64,000 bases of DNA, taken from contig NZ_NERD01000002.1 in NCBI RefSeq assembly GCF_002799155.1, positions 3,348,001 through 3,412,000 of the forward strand. The letters are read 5' to 3'. The notes under the pieces are model-generated. The model saw only the letters and a program-made list of their open reading frames with translations. It did no database searches and was not told the origin of the DNA. Below, piece after piece: positions 20,001-28,602 of this stretch; position 1 is the first letter of the stretch, and each line of letters starts with the position of its first letter. Origin of the DNA: Stenotrophomonas maltophilia (GTDB lineage: Bacteria; Pseudomonadota; Gammaproteobacteria; Xanthomonadales; Xanthomonadaceae). A program made the position numbers and the translations under genes.

Positions 20001-20465
20001 ATGGATCTCCAACACGCCACGCTGGGCACCCTGCTGCGCGCCCTGCTCGACCAGCTGGACCCGGCTGTGGAGCAGGCCTACCAGGATCTGCAACTGGACT
20101 ACCGGCCCCGCTACACGCCAGTACTGCGCACGCTGATGGCGCAGGGCCCCTGCCGGATCAAGGACCTGGCGCTGGCCTGCGGGCTCAGCCACTCGGCGCT
20201 CAGCCAGACAGTGGCGGCGATGATGCGCGCTGGCTGGCTGCTCGCAGCCAGCGGCGATGACGGGCGCGAACGCATCCTGCACTTGAGCCCACGCGCGCGA
20301 CGGGCGTTGCCTGCGCTGCAGGCACAGTGGCAGGCCACCGCACAGGCAGCGCGCAGCCTCGATGCGGATCTCGGCCAGTCGCTGGAGCAGGTACTGCGCG
20401 AAGCACTGGTGGTGCTCGAACAGCGGCCCTTCGCACAGCGCCTGCAGGACGCCCGTCGGCGCTGA
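20001..20465 (+). CDS. MarR-family transcriptional regulator
   Basis: A 154-residue winged-helix regulator. Seen: an N-terminal dimerisation helix, then the DNA-binding region YTPVLRTLMAQGPCRIKDLALACGLSHSALSQTVAAMMRAGWL and the wing with SGDDGRERILHLSPRARRAL. This is the standard MarR layout and length. ATG 20001 is chosen; an upstream TTG would run the palindrome into the protein as residues KIYKCLYII, which is unlikely. It is divergent from the S41 peptidase and probably binds the 20-bp palindrome. Ligand unknown. Confidence 0.88.
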   Translation: MDLQHATLGTLLRALLDQLDPAVEQAYQDLQLDYRPRYTPVLRTLMAQGPCRIKDLALACGLSHSALSQTVAAMMRAGWLLAASGDDGRERILHLSPRARRALPALQAQWQATAQAARSLDADLGQSLEQVLREALVVLEQRPFAQRLQDARRR

Positions 20466-20781
20466 GGCGTTGCTGCTCAGCGGCCATCTCGACTTCGCTG
20501 AGGAAGATCCAGCTGCCATCTGCCACGCGCAGCTGCAGCGTGTGGCACTGCACAGCCCAGCAGTGCGAGCCACCCGAATGTGCTCATGCTGTTCTGTCCT
20601 CTCTGCGTGGCCATCGCGCATGACGGCCCATGCTCGCCAAGCCGCGCAATCCGCGCAGCAGCGTAGCTGCGCCGTGAATGCCAGTGCGGTGGGGCGTGAA
20701 GGCAGCGATGCCGGTGCGGACACTTCCTTAGCCGGGCTCCGGCAAGGATGAGCGTCCCTTCCATGCAACGGGAGCCTTCAC
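20466..20781. other. Gap between MarR gene and KGG-repeat gene
   Basis: I see no convincing gene. A minus-strand open frame reading TLQLRVADGSWIFLSEVEMA looks protein-like for about 40 residues but runs on into the MarR gene and has no good start. The promoter of the KGG-repeat gene presumably lies at the right end. Confidence 0.4.
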
Positions 20782-21093
20782 ATGGCTGACCAGCATCACG
20801 GCACCTCCCCTCGTGGCTTCGCTTCGATGGACCAGGACAAGCAGCGCGCGATCGCTGCAAAGGGCGGACGCGCCGCCCATGCGTCCGGCAATGCACATGA
20901 GTTCAGCCCGGCCGAGGCACGCGTGGCGGGACGCAAGGGCGGCGAGGCAATCAGCCGCAATCGCCAGCACATGGCGGCGATCGGCCGCGAAGGCGGGCAC
21001 GCGCGCCACGCCAATGCACGGCAGCAGCAACAGCAGCACGTGGCCGAACCTTCGCCAACCACGGAGGAGGGGCCGCAACGCCAGCAGGGCTGA
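20782..21093 (+). CDS. KGG-repeat stress-induced protein
   Basis: A 103-residue hydrophilic protein with three copies of the GsiB/YciG-type repeat: RAIAAKGGRAAH, ARVAGRKGGEAIS and MAAIGREGGHARH. Such proteins are abundant under general stress or desiccation and have no known enzymatic role. The start has GGGAG seven bases upstream. The C-terminus is glutamine-rich (RQQQQQH), probably disordered. It is convergent with the MFS transporter gene. Confidence 0.85.
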   Translation: MADQHHGTSPRGFASMDQDKQRAIAAKGGRAAHASGNAHEFSPAEARVAGRKGGEAISRNRQHMAAIGREGGHARHANARQQQQQHVAEPSPTTEEGPQRQQG

Positions 21094-21104
21094 CTGCAGC
21101 GCAC

Positions 21105-22577
21105 TCAAGCGCGCTGGCGCTGGCGGTACAGGCCCAGCGCTGCCAGCAGGGCCAGCACGCCGGCGACGGCCATCGCCCAGCCGAAACCGCTGGCGATTGC
21201 GCCGCGGTACCAGGCCAGCGTCTGCGCCCCTGGCAGCAATGCCGACGGCTGCAGGATCAGCGCGCGCGCCTGTGCGGCCACTGCGGGTTGCCCTGCCGCC
21301 TGCGCGGTCGCAGCGAACTGCCGCACCGCGCGCAGGCCCATCAGGCTGCCCAGCAGCGCGATGCCCAGGCTCATGCCCGCCTGGCGCAGCGCGTTCATCG
21401 TGGCCGACGCAATGCCAGCCCGCTCCACGGGGACACAGGCCATCACCGCCATACCGGTCGCCGGCACCGCCAGGCCCATGCCAACGCCCAGCAGCGTCAG
21501 CAGGGCGCTGGCGTGGCCACGCCCCGTGCCCGGCGCAAACGTGGCGATCGCACACAGGGCCACGCCGGTCAGTGCATACCCCGACACCAGCGCGGTATGC
21601 AGCCCGATGCGTGCCACCAGGCGGCCGAACAACAATGACACCACGCCCATCAGCAGGAACTGCGGTACCAGCTGCGAACCCGCCTGCGCCGCATCGTGGC
21701 CCTGCGCCTGCTGGAAGAACAACGACAGGAAGAACAGGCTGGCATAGGCGGTGAATCCAAGGACGAACGAGGCCAGGTTGAGCATGCCAAAGCCAGGCAT
21801 CGCCAACAGGTCCACCGGCAGCAGCGGCCGCGCCACGCGACGCTCGACCCACGCAAACAGCGCCAGGCCGAATGCCGCGATGCCGAGTGCCAGCAGCGTT
21901 GCAAGTGCCAGCGGGCCGTGCTCGCCGATCGCGATCAGGCCGTAGCTCAGCGCACCCAGCGCAACAATGCTGAGCAGCTGCCCGACCGGGTCCAGCGCGG
22001 CCTGCTGCGGATGCCGCCGCTCCGGAATGCCCCAGGCCCCCAACGCCAGGGCAAGCAGGCCCAGCGGCAGGTTGATCAGGAAGATGCTGGGCCAACCGGC
22101 GCGCTGCACCAGTTCACCGCCCAGCAGCGGCCCCAGCACCAGCGCCAGCGCGCTGAACGCCGACCAGCCACCGATCGCGCGTGCACGCGGGCGTGCTTCG
22201 GGAAACGCATGGCTGAGGACCGGCATCGCACTGGGAATCAGCAGGGCACCGGCCACGCCCTGCACCGCCCGCCCCGCCACCAGTGCCGGCAGGCTGCCAG
22301 CGCAGGCACACAGCAGCGAGCCCACGGTGAAGATCGCCACGCTGAGCAGCCACATGCGGCGGTGGCCGTAGCGGTCACCCAGCGGTCCCGCCGACAGCAT
22401 CACCGCCGACAGGGCGATGGCATAGGCATTGATCACCCACTGCAGCCCCGCCATGTCGGTGTGCAGTGCCTGCTGCAGTGTCGGCAGCGCGACGTTGACG
22501 ATGCTGATGTCCAGCGAGGCAAGGAAGGTGCCCAGATAAGCCGCTAGCACCAAAGCCGGCCGTCGGAAGCGTTGCAT
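21105..22577 (-). CDS. MFS multidrug efflux transporter, DHA2 (14-helix) family
   Basis: A 490-residue inner-membrane proton-drug antiporter. Seen: motif D1-like LDISIVNVALPTLQ in helix 1, motif A GDRYGHRRMW between helices 2 and 3, the motif C region ALVLGPLLGGELVQRAGWPSIFLINLPLG, and about 14 hydrophobic segments, as in EmrB/QacA and Mmr-type pumps. It is divergent from a TetR regulator, with TetR-type operator repeats in the 95-base gap. No membrane-fusion or outer-membrane partner is adjacent, so it may act alone. Substrates are unknown. Confidence 0.92.
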   Translation of the reverse strand: MQRFRRPALVLAAYLGTFLASLDISIVNVALPTLQQALHTDMAGLQWVINAYAIALSAVMLSAGPLGDRYGHRRMWLLSVAIFTVGSLLCACAGSLPALVAGRAVQGVAGALLIPSAMPVLSHAFPEARPRARAIGGWSAFSALALVLGPLLGGELVQRAGWPSIFLINLPLGLLALALGAWGIPERRHPQQAALDPVGQLLSIVALGALSYGLIAIGEHGPLALATLLALGIAAFGLALFAWVERRVARPLLPVDLLAMPGFGMLNLASFVLGFTAYASLFFLSLFFQQAQGHDAAQAGSQLVPQFLLMGVVSLLFGRLVARIGLHTALVSGYALTGVALCAIATFAPGTGRGHASALLTLLGVGMGLAVPATGMAVMACVPVERAGIASATMNALRQAGMSLGIALLGSLMGLRAVRQFAATAQAAGQPAVAAQARALILQPSALLPGAQTLAWYRGAIASGFGWAMAVAGVLALLAALGLYRQRQRA

Positions 22578-22613
22578 GTACGGATCCCGGGGGAGGATGT
22601 GGGCGCATCGTAG

Positions 22614-22654
22614 TTGACTGACTGACCGTCGGTCAATGACTGGCGGTCAGTCAA
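22614..22654. promoter_or_regulatory. Double TetR-type operator in the MFS/TetR intergenic region
   Basis: Overlapping palindromes: TTGACTGAC (22614-22622) matches GTCAGTCAA (22646-22654) in inverted order. Between them lies a tighter palindrome TGACCG-T-CGGTCA (22623-22635). This density of TGAC/GTCA half-sites is typical for TetR repressors of efflux genes. Two repressor dimers could bind side by side and silence both promoters. Confidence 0.75.
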
Positions 22655-22672
22655 TGCGGGAGGACGGCTAGA

Positions 22673-23332
22673 ATGAGCACCGTCGCACCCGGACCCCGCC
22701 CCATGCAGATCCCCGCTGCCGCTAGGCCCCGTACCAAACCCGCTGAAACCCGCCAGGAAGAGCTGATGGACGCCGCGCAGGCGCTGTTCCTGTCACAGGG
22801 CGTGGAAGCGACCACCATCAGCGACATCGTGGCCGCCGCCGACGTGGCCAAGGGCACGTTCTATACCTACTTCGCCTCGCGCACCGAGATCCTGCAGGCG
22901 CTGGCACAGCGCTACACGCAGCAGTTCATGGCCGAGGTCGACCACGCCGTGCAGCAGCAGCCTGCCCACGATGACGTGGCGCGCCTGCGCGCCTGGATCC
23001 GCGCCAACATCGAGATCTATGTACGCACGCACGCGCTGCACGACGTCGTCTACGCCAACCATCACCACCACCAGCGCGGCAATGCCGAGCGCAACGCCAT
23101 CCAGCAGCAGCTGCTCAACATCCTCGAGGCGGGCACCCGTGCAGGCCTGTGGCAGCTGCCGGCACCGCAGGTCACGGCCTCGCTGATCTATGCCGGCGTG
23201 CACGGCGCCACCGACGATCTGATCGCGGCACCGGCACAGGACGCCGAGACCTTCATTGCGGCGGTGGTGGCCGATTGCCTGCGCATGGTCGGCGTGCCGC
23301 CGGCCCCGAAGTGTGGCGGTACGGGCCGCTAA
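22673..23332 (+). CDS. TetR-family repressor
   Basis: A 219-residue regulator. The DNA-binding domain is RQEELMDAAQALFLSQGVEATTISDIVAAADVAKGTFYTYFASRTEIL, followed by an all-helical ligand-binding domain. The start at 22673 has GGAGG nine bases upstream; a second in-frame ATG at 22703 is possible. It faces the divergent MFS pump gene and probably represses it from the intergenic palindromes, releasing on drug binding. A histidine-rich patch YANHHHHQRGN in the ligand domain is unusual and could bind metal. Confidence 0.92.
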   Translation: MSTVAPGPRPMQIPAAARPRTKPAETRQEELMDAAQALFLSQGVEATTISDIVAAADVAKGTFYTYFASRTEILQALAQRYTQQFMAEVDHAVQQQPAHDDVARLRAWIRANIEIYVRTHALHDVVYANHHHHQRGNAERNAIQQQLLNILEAGTRAGLWQLPAPQVTASLIYAGVHGATDDLIAAPAQDAETFIAAVVADCLRMVGVPPAPKCGGTGR

Positions 23333-23347
23333 AGCCCTCGCCGTCGC

Positions 23348-23698
23348 TCAGGCGTGGGCGAGGATGTTCAACAACCGACCGAATGGATCGCGGACGAAGA
23401 AGCGCCGCACGCCCCAGGGTTCGTCAGCCGGACCATATTCCAGCGCAACGCCGGCCGCGCGCATGCGCTCCAGCACCTCCTGCAGGTTGTCCACCTCGAT
23501 CGAGAGGTCCGGCACCGGTGCTCCGGAACCCCCTTCGCTGGCGAAGCTGACCTGTGCCAGCGCACTGCCCTGCCCGCCATGGGTGACGATCCAGCCATGG
23601 TCCATCACCACCGGCATGCCGAGCAGTTCGCCGTAGAACGCTGCGGCACACGCGGGGTCGGGGGTGGCGATGTTGGCAACGACACGCTTGACGGCCAT
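23348..23698 (-). CDS. VOC-superfamily (glyoxalase/bleomycin resistance) protein
   Basis: A 116-residue single-module vicinal-oxygen-chelate protein with paired beta-alpha-beta-beta-beta units: ANIATPDPACAAAFYGELLG..., DLSIEVDNLQEVLERMRAAG and FFVRDPFGRLLNIL. The last is the typical DPFGN-like metal-site strand. Start MAVKRVV is supported by GGAG six bases ahead. It is convergent with the TetR gene. Activity could be an isomerase, dioxygenase or antibiotic-binding protein; nothing in the sequence decides. Confidence 0.85.
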   Translation of the reverse strand: MAVKRVVANIATPDPACAAAFYGELLGMPVVMDHGWIVTHGGQGSALAQVSFASEGGSGAPVPDLSIEVDNLQEVLERMRAAGVALEYGPADEPWGVRRFFVRDPFGRLLNILAHA

Positions 23699-23802
23699 GT
23701 ACCACTCCAGCAGGAAGAATGCGTCGAGACTGCCCGACCCTGCGCACAAACAGAAGAGCCCCGTCACAGACGGGGCCCGCCCTCAGCCGTTCACGGCAGG
23801 GG

Positions 23803-24003
23803 TTACACCGCGCCGCAGCGCTCCATGATGCATCGATCGTATTCGTACTGGCATTCCATGGCATCACCACCACCGGATACACACGCCTGGTAGGCCTTCC
23901 AGCAGGGCAGATCGCAGGGCTGAACCGGCCCGGCCACGGCCACCGAGCCACTGCAGGCCAACGCGAACACGGCACCGGCGATCACTTTCCTGAAAGTACG
24001 CAT
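23803..24003 (-). CDS. Small cysteine-rich secreted protein
   Basis: A 66-residue predicted exported protein. The signal peptide MRTFRKVIAGAVFALACSG-SVAVAG is followed by a mature part of about 40 residues with six cysteines (CDLPCWKAYQAC, MECQYEYDRCIMERC), spaced as three pairs and probably forming disulfides in the periplasm. The start is fixed by AAGGAG eight bases ahead; the ATG two codons upstream would leave only two bases. Divergent from the autotransporter gene with a 188-base gap. No family recognised. Confidence 0.65.
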   Translation of the reverse strand: MRTFRKVIAGAVFALACSGSVAVAGPVQPCDLPCWKAYQACVSGGGDAMECQYEYDRCIMERCGAV

Positions 24004-24191
24004 CGACATCGCTCCTTGATAAGCCTGGTGAGCCCAGGCCCGGCCACGGTAAAGGGGCCAAGGGGAAACCAGGTGAACGTGTGCGTCACACATAATTAAC
24101 GCGTTCATAAAATTCCCTTCACATCACTGGGGGATACCGCCACGCCTTGACGTTAACGGCCTTGTTGTCCGTCAACCAAGGAAGTTGTCCG

Positions 24192-27100
24192 ATGAATCAC
24201 CCGCTGTACGGCCGTTCGTCCCGCTCCCTGTCGCACCGTCCGCTGGCGCTTGCCGTCGCCAGTTCGCTGCTGCTGGCCGCCGCATTGCCGGCCATGGCCG
24301 GCGAATCACTTGATGCCTGGCAGCAGCAGCGCCAATTGCAGGCAGCGTGGGCGCAGCCCGCTGCCAGCACGGCACCTGCAGCCACGGCCACTGCACCAGC
24401 CGCCAGCAGCACCGCCGTTCTTGGCAGCCCAGGCGATCCGGCCAGCTGGCGCAGCGATGAATTCAACGCCGATTGGGGCCTGGGTGCGATGGGCGCCGAC
24501 TACGCCTATGCGCGCGGCCTGACCGGCAAGGGCGTGCGCCTGGCGCTGTTCGACTCGGGCTCCGCACTGGCGCATCCAGAGTTTGCAGGACGCAATACCT
24601 CCAGCATCACCATTGGCGCCGACTGCGCGACGCCGGGTGTCGTCGCAGGTACCGGCGCCTGCGGGCAGACCCGCGGCGAACAGCCAGGCTTCAACTACTA
24701 CGGACTCGGCGCCGGCGTTCCGGCCTCACTGGCGGCACGCCTGATCGCGGCTGGCCTGCCCTATGGCTTCAGCTATGCCGATCATGGGACCCACGTACTC
24801 GGCACCATCGGCGCCAACCGTGATGGCACGGGAATGCACGGCGTAGCCTTTGGTGCGGACCTCACCGCCGCCCGCGTATTCGGCGACACGTACTACGAAT
24901 GGCGCCTCGACCCGGATGGCTACTACCGCCCGCGCGCGGTGTACCGCACCGATCCGGATGATGCCGCTACGCTGGACATGTATGCGCAGATCCAGGCGCA
25001 GGGTGTACGCGCCATCAACCACAGCTGGGGCATTTCCACCCGCAACATGACCGCCGCCGCGCTGGACCAGCAGTACGCCAGCATCGGTGCCGACTACGGC
25101 GTGTACGGCAGCATCTACGCCAGCAACGACGGTACCCCAGGCTCCACCCTCATCCAGGTGTGGTCGGCCGGCAACGGTAGCGGTGCGGTTGCCGGCATCA
25201 CCGCCTCGATGCCGCGCTGGAAGCCCGAACTGGAACCGTACTGGCTGGCGGTCGCCAATGTCCGCCGTCCCAATGCCGCCGCAGGCGAAACCGATTACGT
25301 GATCGATGGCAGCTCCAGCATCTGCGGCGTTGCCGCCAACTGGTGCATCTCGGCTCCCGGCACCGACATCCTCAGCACCATCGTCTCCGGCGATATCCAG
25401 GGCCGCATCGAGAACACCTCCGCCTACGTGCGGCTGATCATCGACAGCGAGAACACCAACTACGTCTACGGCACCAAGACCGGCACGTCGATGGCCGCGC
25501 CGCACATCACGGGCGCTCTCGGCCTGCTGATGGAGCGCTTCCCGTATCTGGACAACGCCCAGGTCCGCGACGTGCTGCTGACCACCGCACGCGATCTCGG
25601 CGCGCCGGGTATCGACGCAATCTACGGCTGGGGCATGGTCGACCTGCGCAAGGCCATCGAAGGCTACGGTTCGCTGCGCGTGGATACCAACGTGGTGATG
25701 AACCAGAAGGCCGGCGGCCTGAAGGTCTGGGAAGGCGACGCCTGGGACAACTGGACCAATGACATCGGCGGCCCCGGCAAGTTGACCAAATCCGGTATCG
25801 GCTGGCTGCGCTTGAGCGGCAACAACAGCTTCAACGGCGCCGTGGTGCAGGACGGCACGCTGGAATTGAACGGTGCGAACACGCTCACGTCGGCGGTCGA
25901 GGTCCAGGGCGGCCGGTTCCTGCTCAACGGCGGCCTGGTCTCCACCGCCTTGACCACCACCGGTGGCGTCAGCACGGTCAGTTCCAGCGGCGTGCTGAAC
26001 AACAGCAATCTGGTGGTCAACGGCGGCGTGGTGTCCTTCAACGGCACGCAGACCGGTGGCACCACCACGGTCGGCGCCAATGGCCTGCTGAAGGGCGTCG
26101 GCACGCTCGGCAACACCCGCGTGGACGGCATCATTGCGCCGGGCAACTCGATCGGCACGCTGACCATCAACGGCAACTACGTGCAGGGCGCTACCGGCGT
26201 CTATGCGGCGGAGCTGGCACCGGGTGGCCGCAGTGACCAGCTGCACGTGACTGGCACCGCCACTCTCGGCGGCACCCTGGTCGCGCTGCCGGAACCGGGC
26301 GTGTACTACCTCGGCGAACAGTTCAACTTCCTGCGTGCCGACGGAGGCATCAGCGGCCAGTTCGCCAAGACCGACTTCAGCGCGTTCTCGCCCTTCCTGC
26401 AGTTCAGCCTGGCCTACGGCGCCAATGGCACGCGCATCGATGTCGCCCGTGGCGCCTCGCTGACCACGGCTGCCAGCACCCCCAACCAGCGCGCAGTGGC
26501 GGCGGCGGCCGACCTGCTGCCGATCGCCCAGGGCCTGCCCAAGCCGCTGACGCAGCTGTTCCCGCAGCAGGTCGGCGGCGTGCTCGACGGTCTCAGCGGC
26601 GAGCTGCATCCGGCCACGGCCATCGCCCTGGTCGAGGGCAGCCGCTACGTGCGCGATGCCGCACTGTCACGCCGTGCCGGCGCTGCGGCACCCGGCACCG
26701 ACGCGGGTGATGCGACGGGTGCATGGGTGCAGGCCATCGGTGGCAACAGCAAGCTGGATGGTGATTTCAACACCGCCCGTACCGAAGCCAACAGCAACGG
26801 CCTGCTGGTCGGCATCGACCGCGAGTTGTCCGGCTGGCAGGTCGGCGTGCTGGCCGGCACCGGCCGTACCGACGTCAAGCAGCAGGACCGCCGCGCCAAG
26901 TCGAAGATCGACAACACGCACTTCGGCGCCTATGCCAGCCACACCTGGGGCGGCTTCGGCCTGCGCGGTGGCGTGGCGTGGAGCAAGCACGAGGTGAAGA
27001 GTACACGTGACGTCGCCTTCGCAGGTTTCAGCGACAGCCTGAGCGCGCGCTACGACGCCCGTACCCGCCAGGCCTTCATCGAAGCCGGTTACCGCTTCGG

Positions 27101-27542
27101 TGGCCCGGAAGCGGGGCTGGAACCGTACGTGCAGGTGGCGCGCGTGGAAGTGGACCTCAAGCGCATCAACGAACGCGGTGGAGCAGCGGCGCTGCAGGGC
27201 AAGGTGGACGACACCGGAACCACGATCGCCACCGCCGGCGTGCGCTTCGACAAGGGGTTGAAGGCTTCGTTCCAGCAGGAAAGCTGGCTGCACCTGCGCG
27301 GTGGCGTCGGCTATCGCCGTGCCTCGGGGGATCGCAGCCAGGTCGCCAACCTTGCCTTCGCCAACGGCAGCACCACATTCGCGGTCAACGGCGCACCGAT
27401 TGCCGACAACGCGGTGGTGGCCGAACTGGGCCTGTCGGCCTGGCTGACCCCGCGACAGCAGCTGGAGCTGGGCTACAGCGGCCAGTTCGGCAGCGAGAGT
27501 CGTGACCATGGTGCGAATGCACGCTGGTCAGTACGTTTCTGA
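24192..27542 (+). CDS. Subtilisin-type (S8) autotransporter serine protease
   Basis: A 1116-residue type V secreted protease. Signal peptide of about 36 residues ends at LPAMAG. The S8 passenger domain has catalytic Asp121 (LALFDSGSALAHPE), His198 (ADHGTHVLGTIGANRDGTGM) and Ser433 (KTGTSMAAPHITGALGLL). It is followed by PATR-type beta-helix repeats (LTKSGIGWLRLSGNNSFNGA, VQDGTLELNGANTL). The C-terminal 270 residues form a 12-strand autotransporter barrel beginning WVQAIGGNSKLDGDF and ending RWSVRF. ATG 24192 is chosen because GGAAG lies 8 bases before it. A strong terminator follows. It resembles other Stenotrophomonas secreted subtilases; substrate unknown. Confidence 0.93.
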   Translation: MNHPLYGRSSRSLSHRPLALAVASSLLLAAALPAMAGESLDAWQQQRQLQAAWAQPAASTAPAATATAPAASSTAVLGSPGDPASWRSDEFNADWGLGAMGADYAYARGLTGKGVRLALFDSGSALAHPEFAGRNTSSITIGADCATPGVVAGTGACGQTRGEQPGFNYYGLGAGVPASLAARLIAAGLPYGFSYADHGTHVLGTIGANRDGTGMHGVAFGADLTAARVFGDTYYEWRLDPDGYYRPRAVYRTDPDDAATLDMYAQIQAQGVRAINHSWGISTRNMTAAALDQQYASIGADYGVYGSIYASNDGTPGSTLIQVWSAGNGSGAVAGITASMPRWKPELEPYWLAVANVRRPNAAAGETDYVIDGSSSICGVAANWCISAPGTDILSTIVSGDIQGRIENTSAYVRLIIDSENTNYVYGTKTGTSMAAPHITGALGLLMERFPYLDNAQVRDVLLTTARDLGAPGIDAIYGWGMVDLRKAIEGYGSLRVDTNVVMNQKAGGLKVWEGDAWDNWTNDIGGPGKLTKSGIGWLRLSGNNSFNGAVVQDGTLELNGANTLTSAVEVQGGRFLLNGGLVSTALTTTGGVSTVSSSGVLNNSNLVVNGGVVSFNGTQTGGTTTVGANGLLKGVGTLGNTRVDGIIAPGNSIGTLTINGNYVQGATGVYAAELAPGGRSDQLHVTGTATLGGTLVALPEPGVYYLGEQFNFLRADGGISGQFAKTDFSAFSPFLQFSLAYGANGTRIDVARGASLTTAASTPNQRAVAAAADLLPIAQGLPKPLTQLFPQQVGGVLDGLSGELHPATAIALVEGSRYVRDAALSRRAGAAAPGTDAGDATGAWVQAIGGNSKLDGDFNTARTEANSNGLLVGIDRELSGWQVGVLAGTGRTDVKQQDRRAKSKIDNTHFGAYASHTWGGFGLRGGVAWSKHEVKSTRDVAFAGFSDSLSARYDARTRQAFIEAGYRFGGPEAGLEPYVQVARVEVDLKRINERGGAAALQGKVDDTGTTIATAGVRFDKGLKASFQQESWLHLRGGVGYRRASGDRSQVANLAFANGSTTFAVNGAPIADNAVVAELGLSAWLTPRQQLELGYSGQFGSESRDHGANARWSVRF

Positions 27543-27570
27543 TTCCAAAGCAGCATGTGCTTGACGGATT

Positions 27571-27598
27571 GGGGCGGCCTCGCGGCCGCCCCTTTTTT
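27571..27598 (+). terminator. Intrinsic terminator of the autotransporter gene
   Basis: Stem GGGGCGGCC / GGCCGCCCC with loop TCGC, then six T residues. It starts 28 bases after the stop codon. Confidence 0.92.
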
Positions 27599-27685
27599 AC
27601 GTGTGTCCACAACGAGCGCAGAAGATGGCCGGGGCAGCATACTGCCCCGGCCGTGGCGCCCCGGGGAGAAGGTCGCCTTGAACCG

Positions 27686-28138
27686 TCAGGCCGCCTTCAT
27701 CGCATGCTTGCGCGCACGCATCACGTTGTGACACTCCTGCACTTCCGGCAGCAGCTGGGTCACTTCCTGGCGCACGGCGGGCGGCAGCTCGTTGTCCTGC
27801 AGCACATCCTTGAACGCGCCCAGCAGGCGGTCTTCGGATTCTTCAAGTTCAGCCACGTAGCCATAGTTGGTGTCACCGAAGGCTGCACGGACCTTGCCGT
27901 AAAACTGCTGCATGGAACCAACCACAGTGCCGTGCTCGGCCGGCTTGCCGCCGCTGGCGGCCACCGAGCCGCTCAGCGCCGCCACGATGCGGCCCTTGAC
28001 GCCGGCAATGCGGGTGAACAGCGCCGACAGCTCGGCGTCCTTTACCTTGGTCGCTGCCTCTTCATAGAACGACTTGCCATCACGGGCGATCTCGATCAGG
28101 TCGTTGAGGCGATGTTCGATGGTGGACTGGGTGCTCAT
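27686..28138 (-). CDS. PA2169-type four-helix-bundle protein (DUF2383)
   Basis: A 150-residue soluble helical protein. Seen: TIEHRLNDLIEIARDGKSFYEEAATKVKDAELSALFTRIA, followed by two more amphipathic helices, YGYVAELEESEDRLLGAFKDVL and VTQLLPEVQECHNVMRARK. This is the ferritin-like DUF2383 pattern. Such proteins are often upregulated in stationary phase or envelope stress; biochemical role unknown. The start lies just right of AGGAGCG. It is convergent with the autotransporter terminator. Confidence 0.85.
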   Translation of the reverse strand: MSTQSTIEHRLNDLIEIARDGKSFYEEAATKVKDAELSALFTRIAGVKGRIVAALSGSVAASGGKPAEHGTVVGSMQQFYGKVRAAFGDTNYGYVAELEESEDRLLGAFKDVLQDNELPPAVRQEVTQLLPEVQECHNVMRARKHAMKAA

Positions 28139-28334
28139 GGCGTCGCTCCTGTTTGCTCGGAATTCTGCGGGGAATGGCAGCGCGGGTGCGTTGCCTTCGA
28201 CACCACTGTGGAGGTTCGAATGTGCCTGTCGGGTGAGTACGAATTGATTCGCGCATCACCCTGCAGAACACGTGCTGACTTCTTCATCGCCAGCACCACC
28301 TGCCTTCACGGCATCTGAGCGTGCAGTGCGAACG

Positions 28335-28445
28335 TCACCAGGGCGCGATGACGATGATCAGGCTGACCAGCAGCGCAATCGCCAGGATCACCAGCAGCAC
28401 GTGCCATTGCTTCCAGCTGGGTTTCGGCTTGCCAGGCGTGTTCAT
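28335..28445 (-). CDS. 36-residue single-pass membrane protein
   Basis: A very short gene with an excellent ribosome site, AGGAGG six bases before ATG at 28445. The product begins MNTPGKPKPSWKQWH, positively charged, then one hydrophobic helix VLLVILAIALLVSLIIVIA and ends PW. It is probably an inner-membrane peptide with the N-terminus in the cytoplasm. It could be a small regulatory protein or a stress peptide; no homologue can be named. Below the usual annotation size limit. Confidence 0.6.
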   Translation of the reverse strand: MNTPGKPKPSWKQWHVLLVILAIALLVSLIIVIAPW

Positions 28446-28602
28446 CGGCGGCCTCCTGTGTGTGCCGGGAAAGGAGCTGCCAGACTGAAGCGCAAGCGCA
28501 TCGCACAACGTGGACGGCATGTGCACTCCCCGTGTAGGGCGGTCGCCGCAGGCACGCGAAGACGCCGCATTCACAGACAGCGCCGTCGCGGGAGGTGGAG
28601 CA

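Noticed and set aside
20200..20553. 117-codon minus frame over the MarR gene end
   Set aside because: A 40-residue stretch looks protein-like but the frame then runs antisense to MarR; no good start.
24726..26609. 627-residue frame opposite the autotransporter
   Set aside because: Antisense of the S8 passenger domain with no domain of its own.
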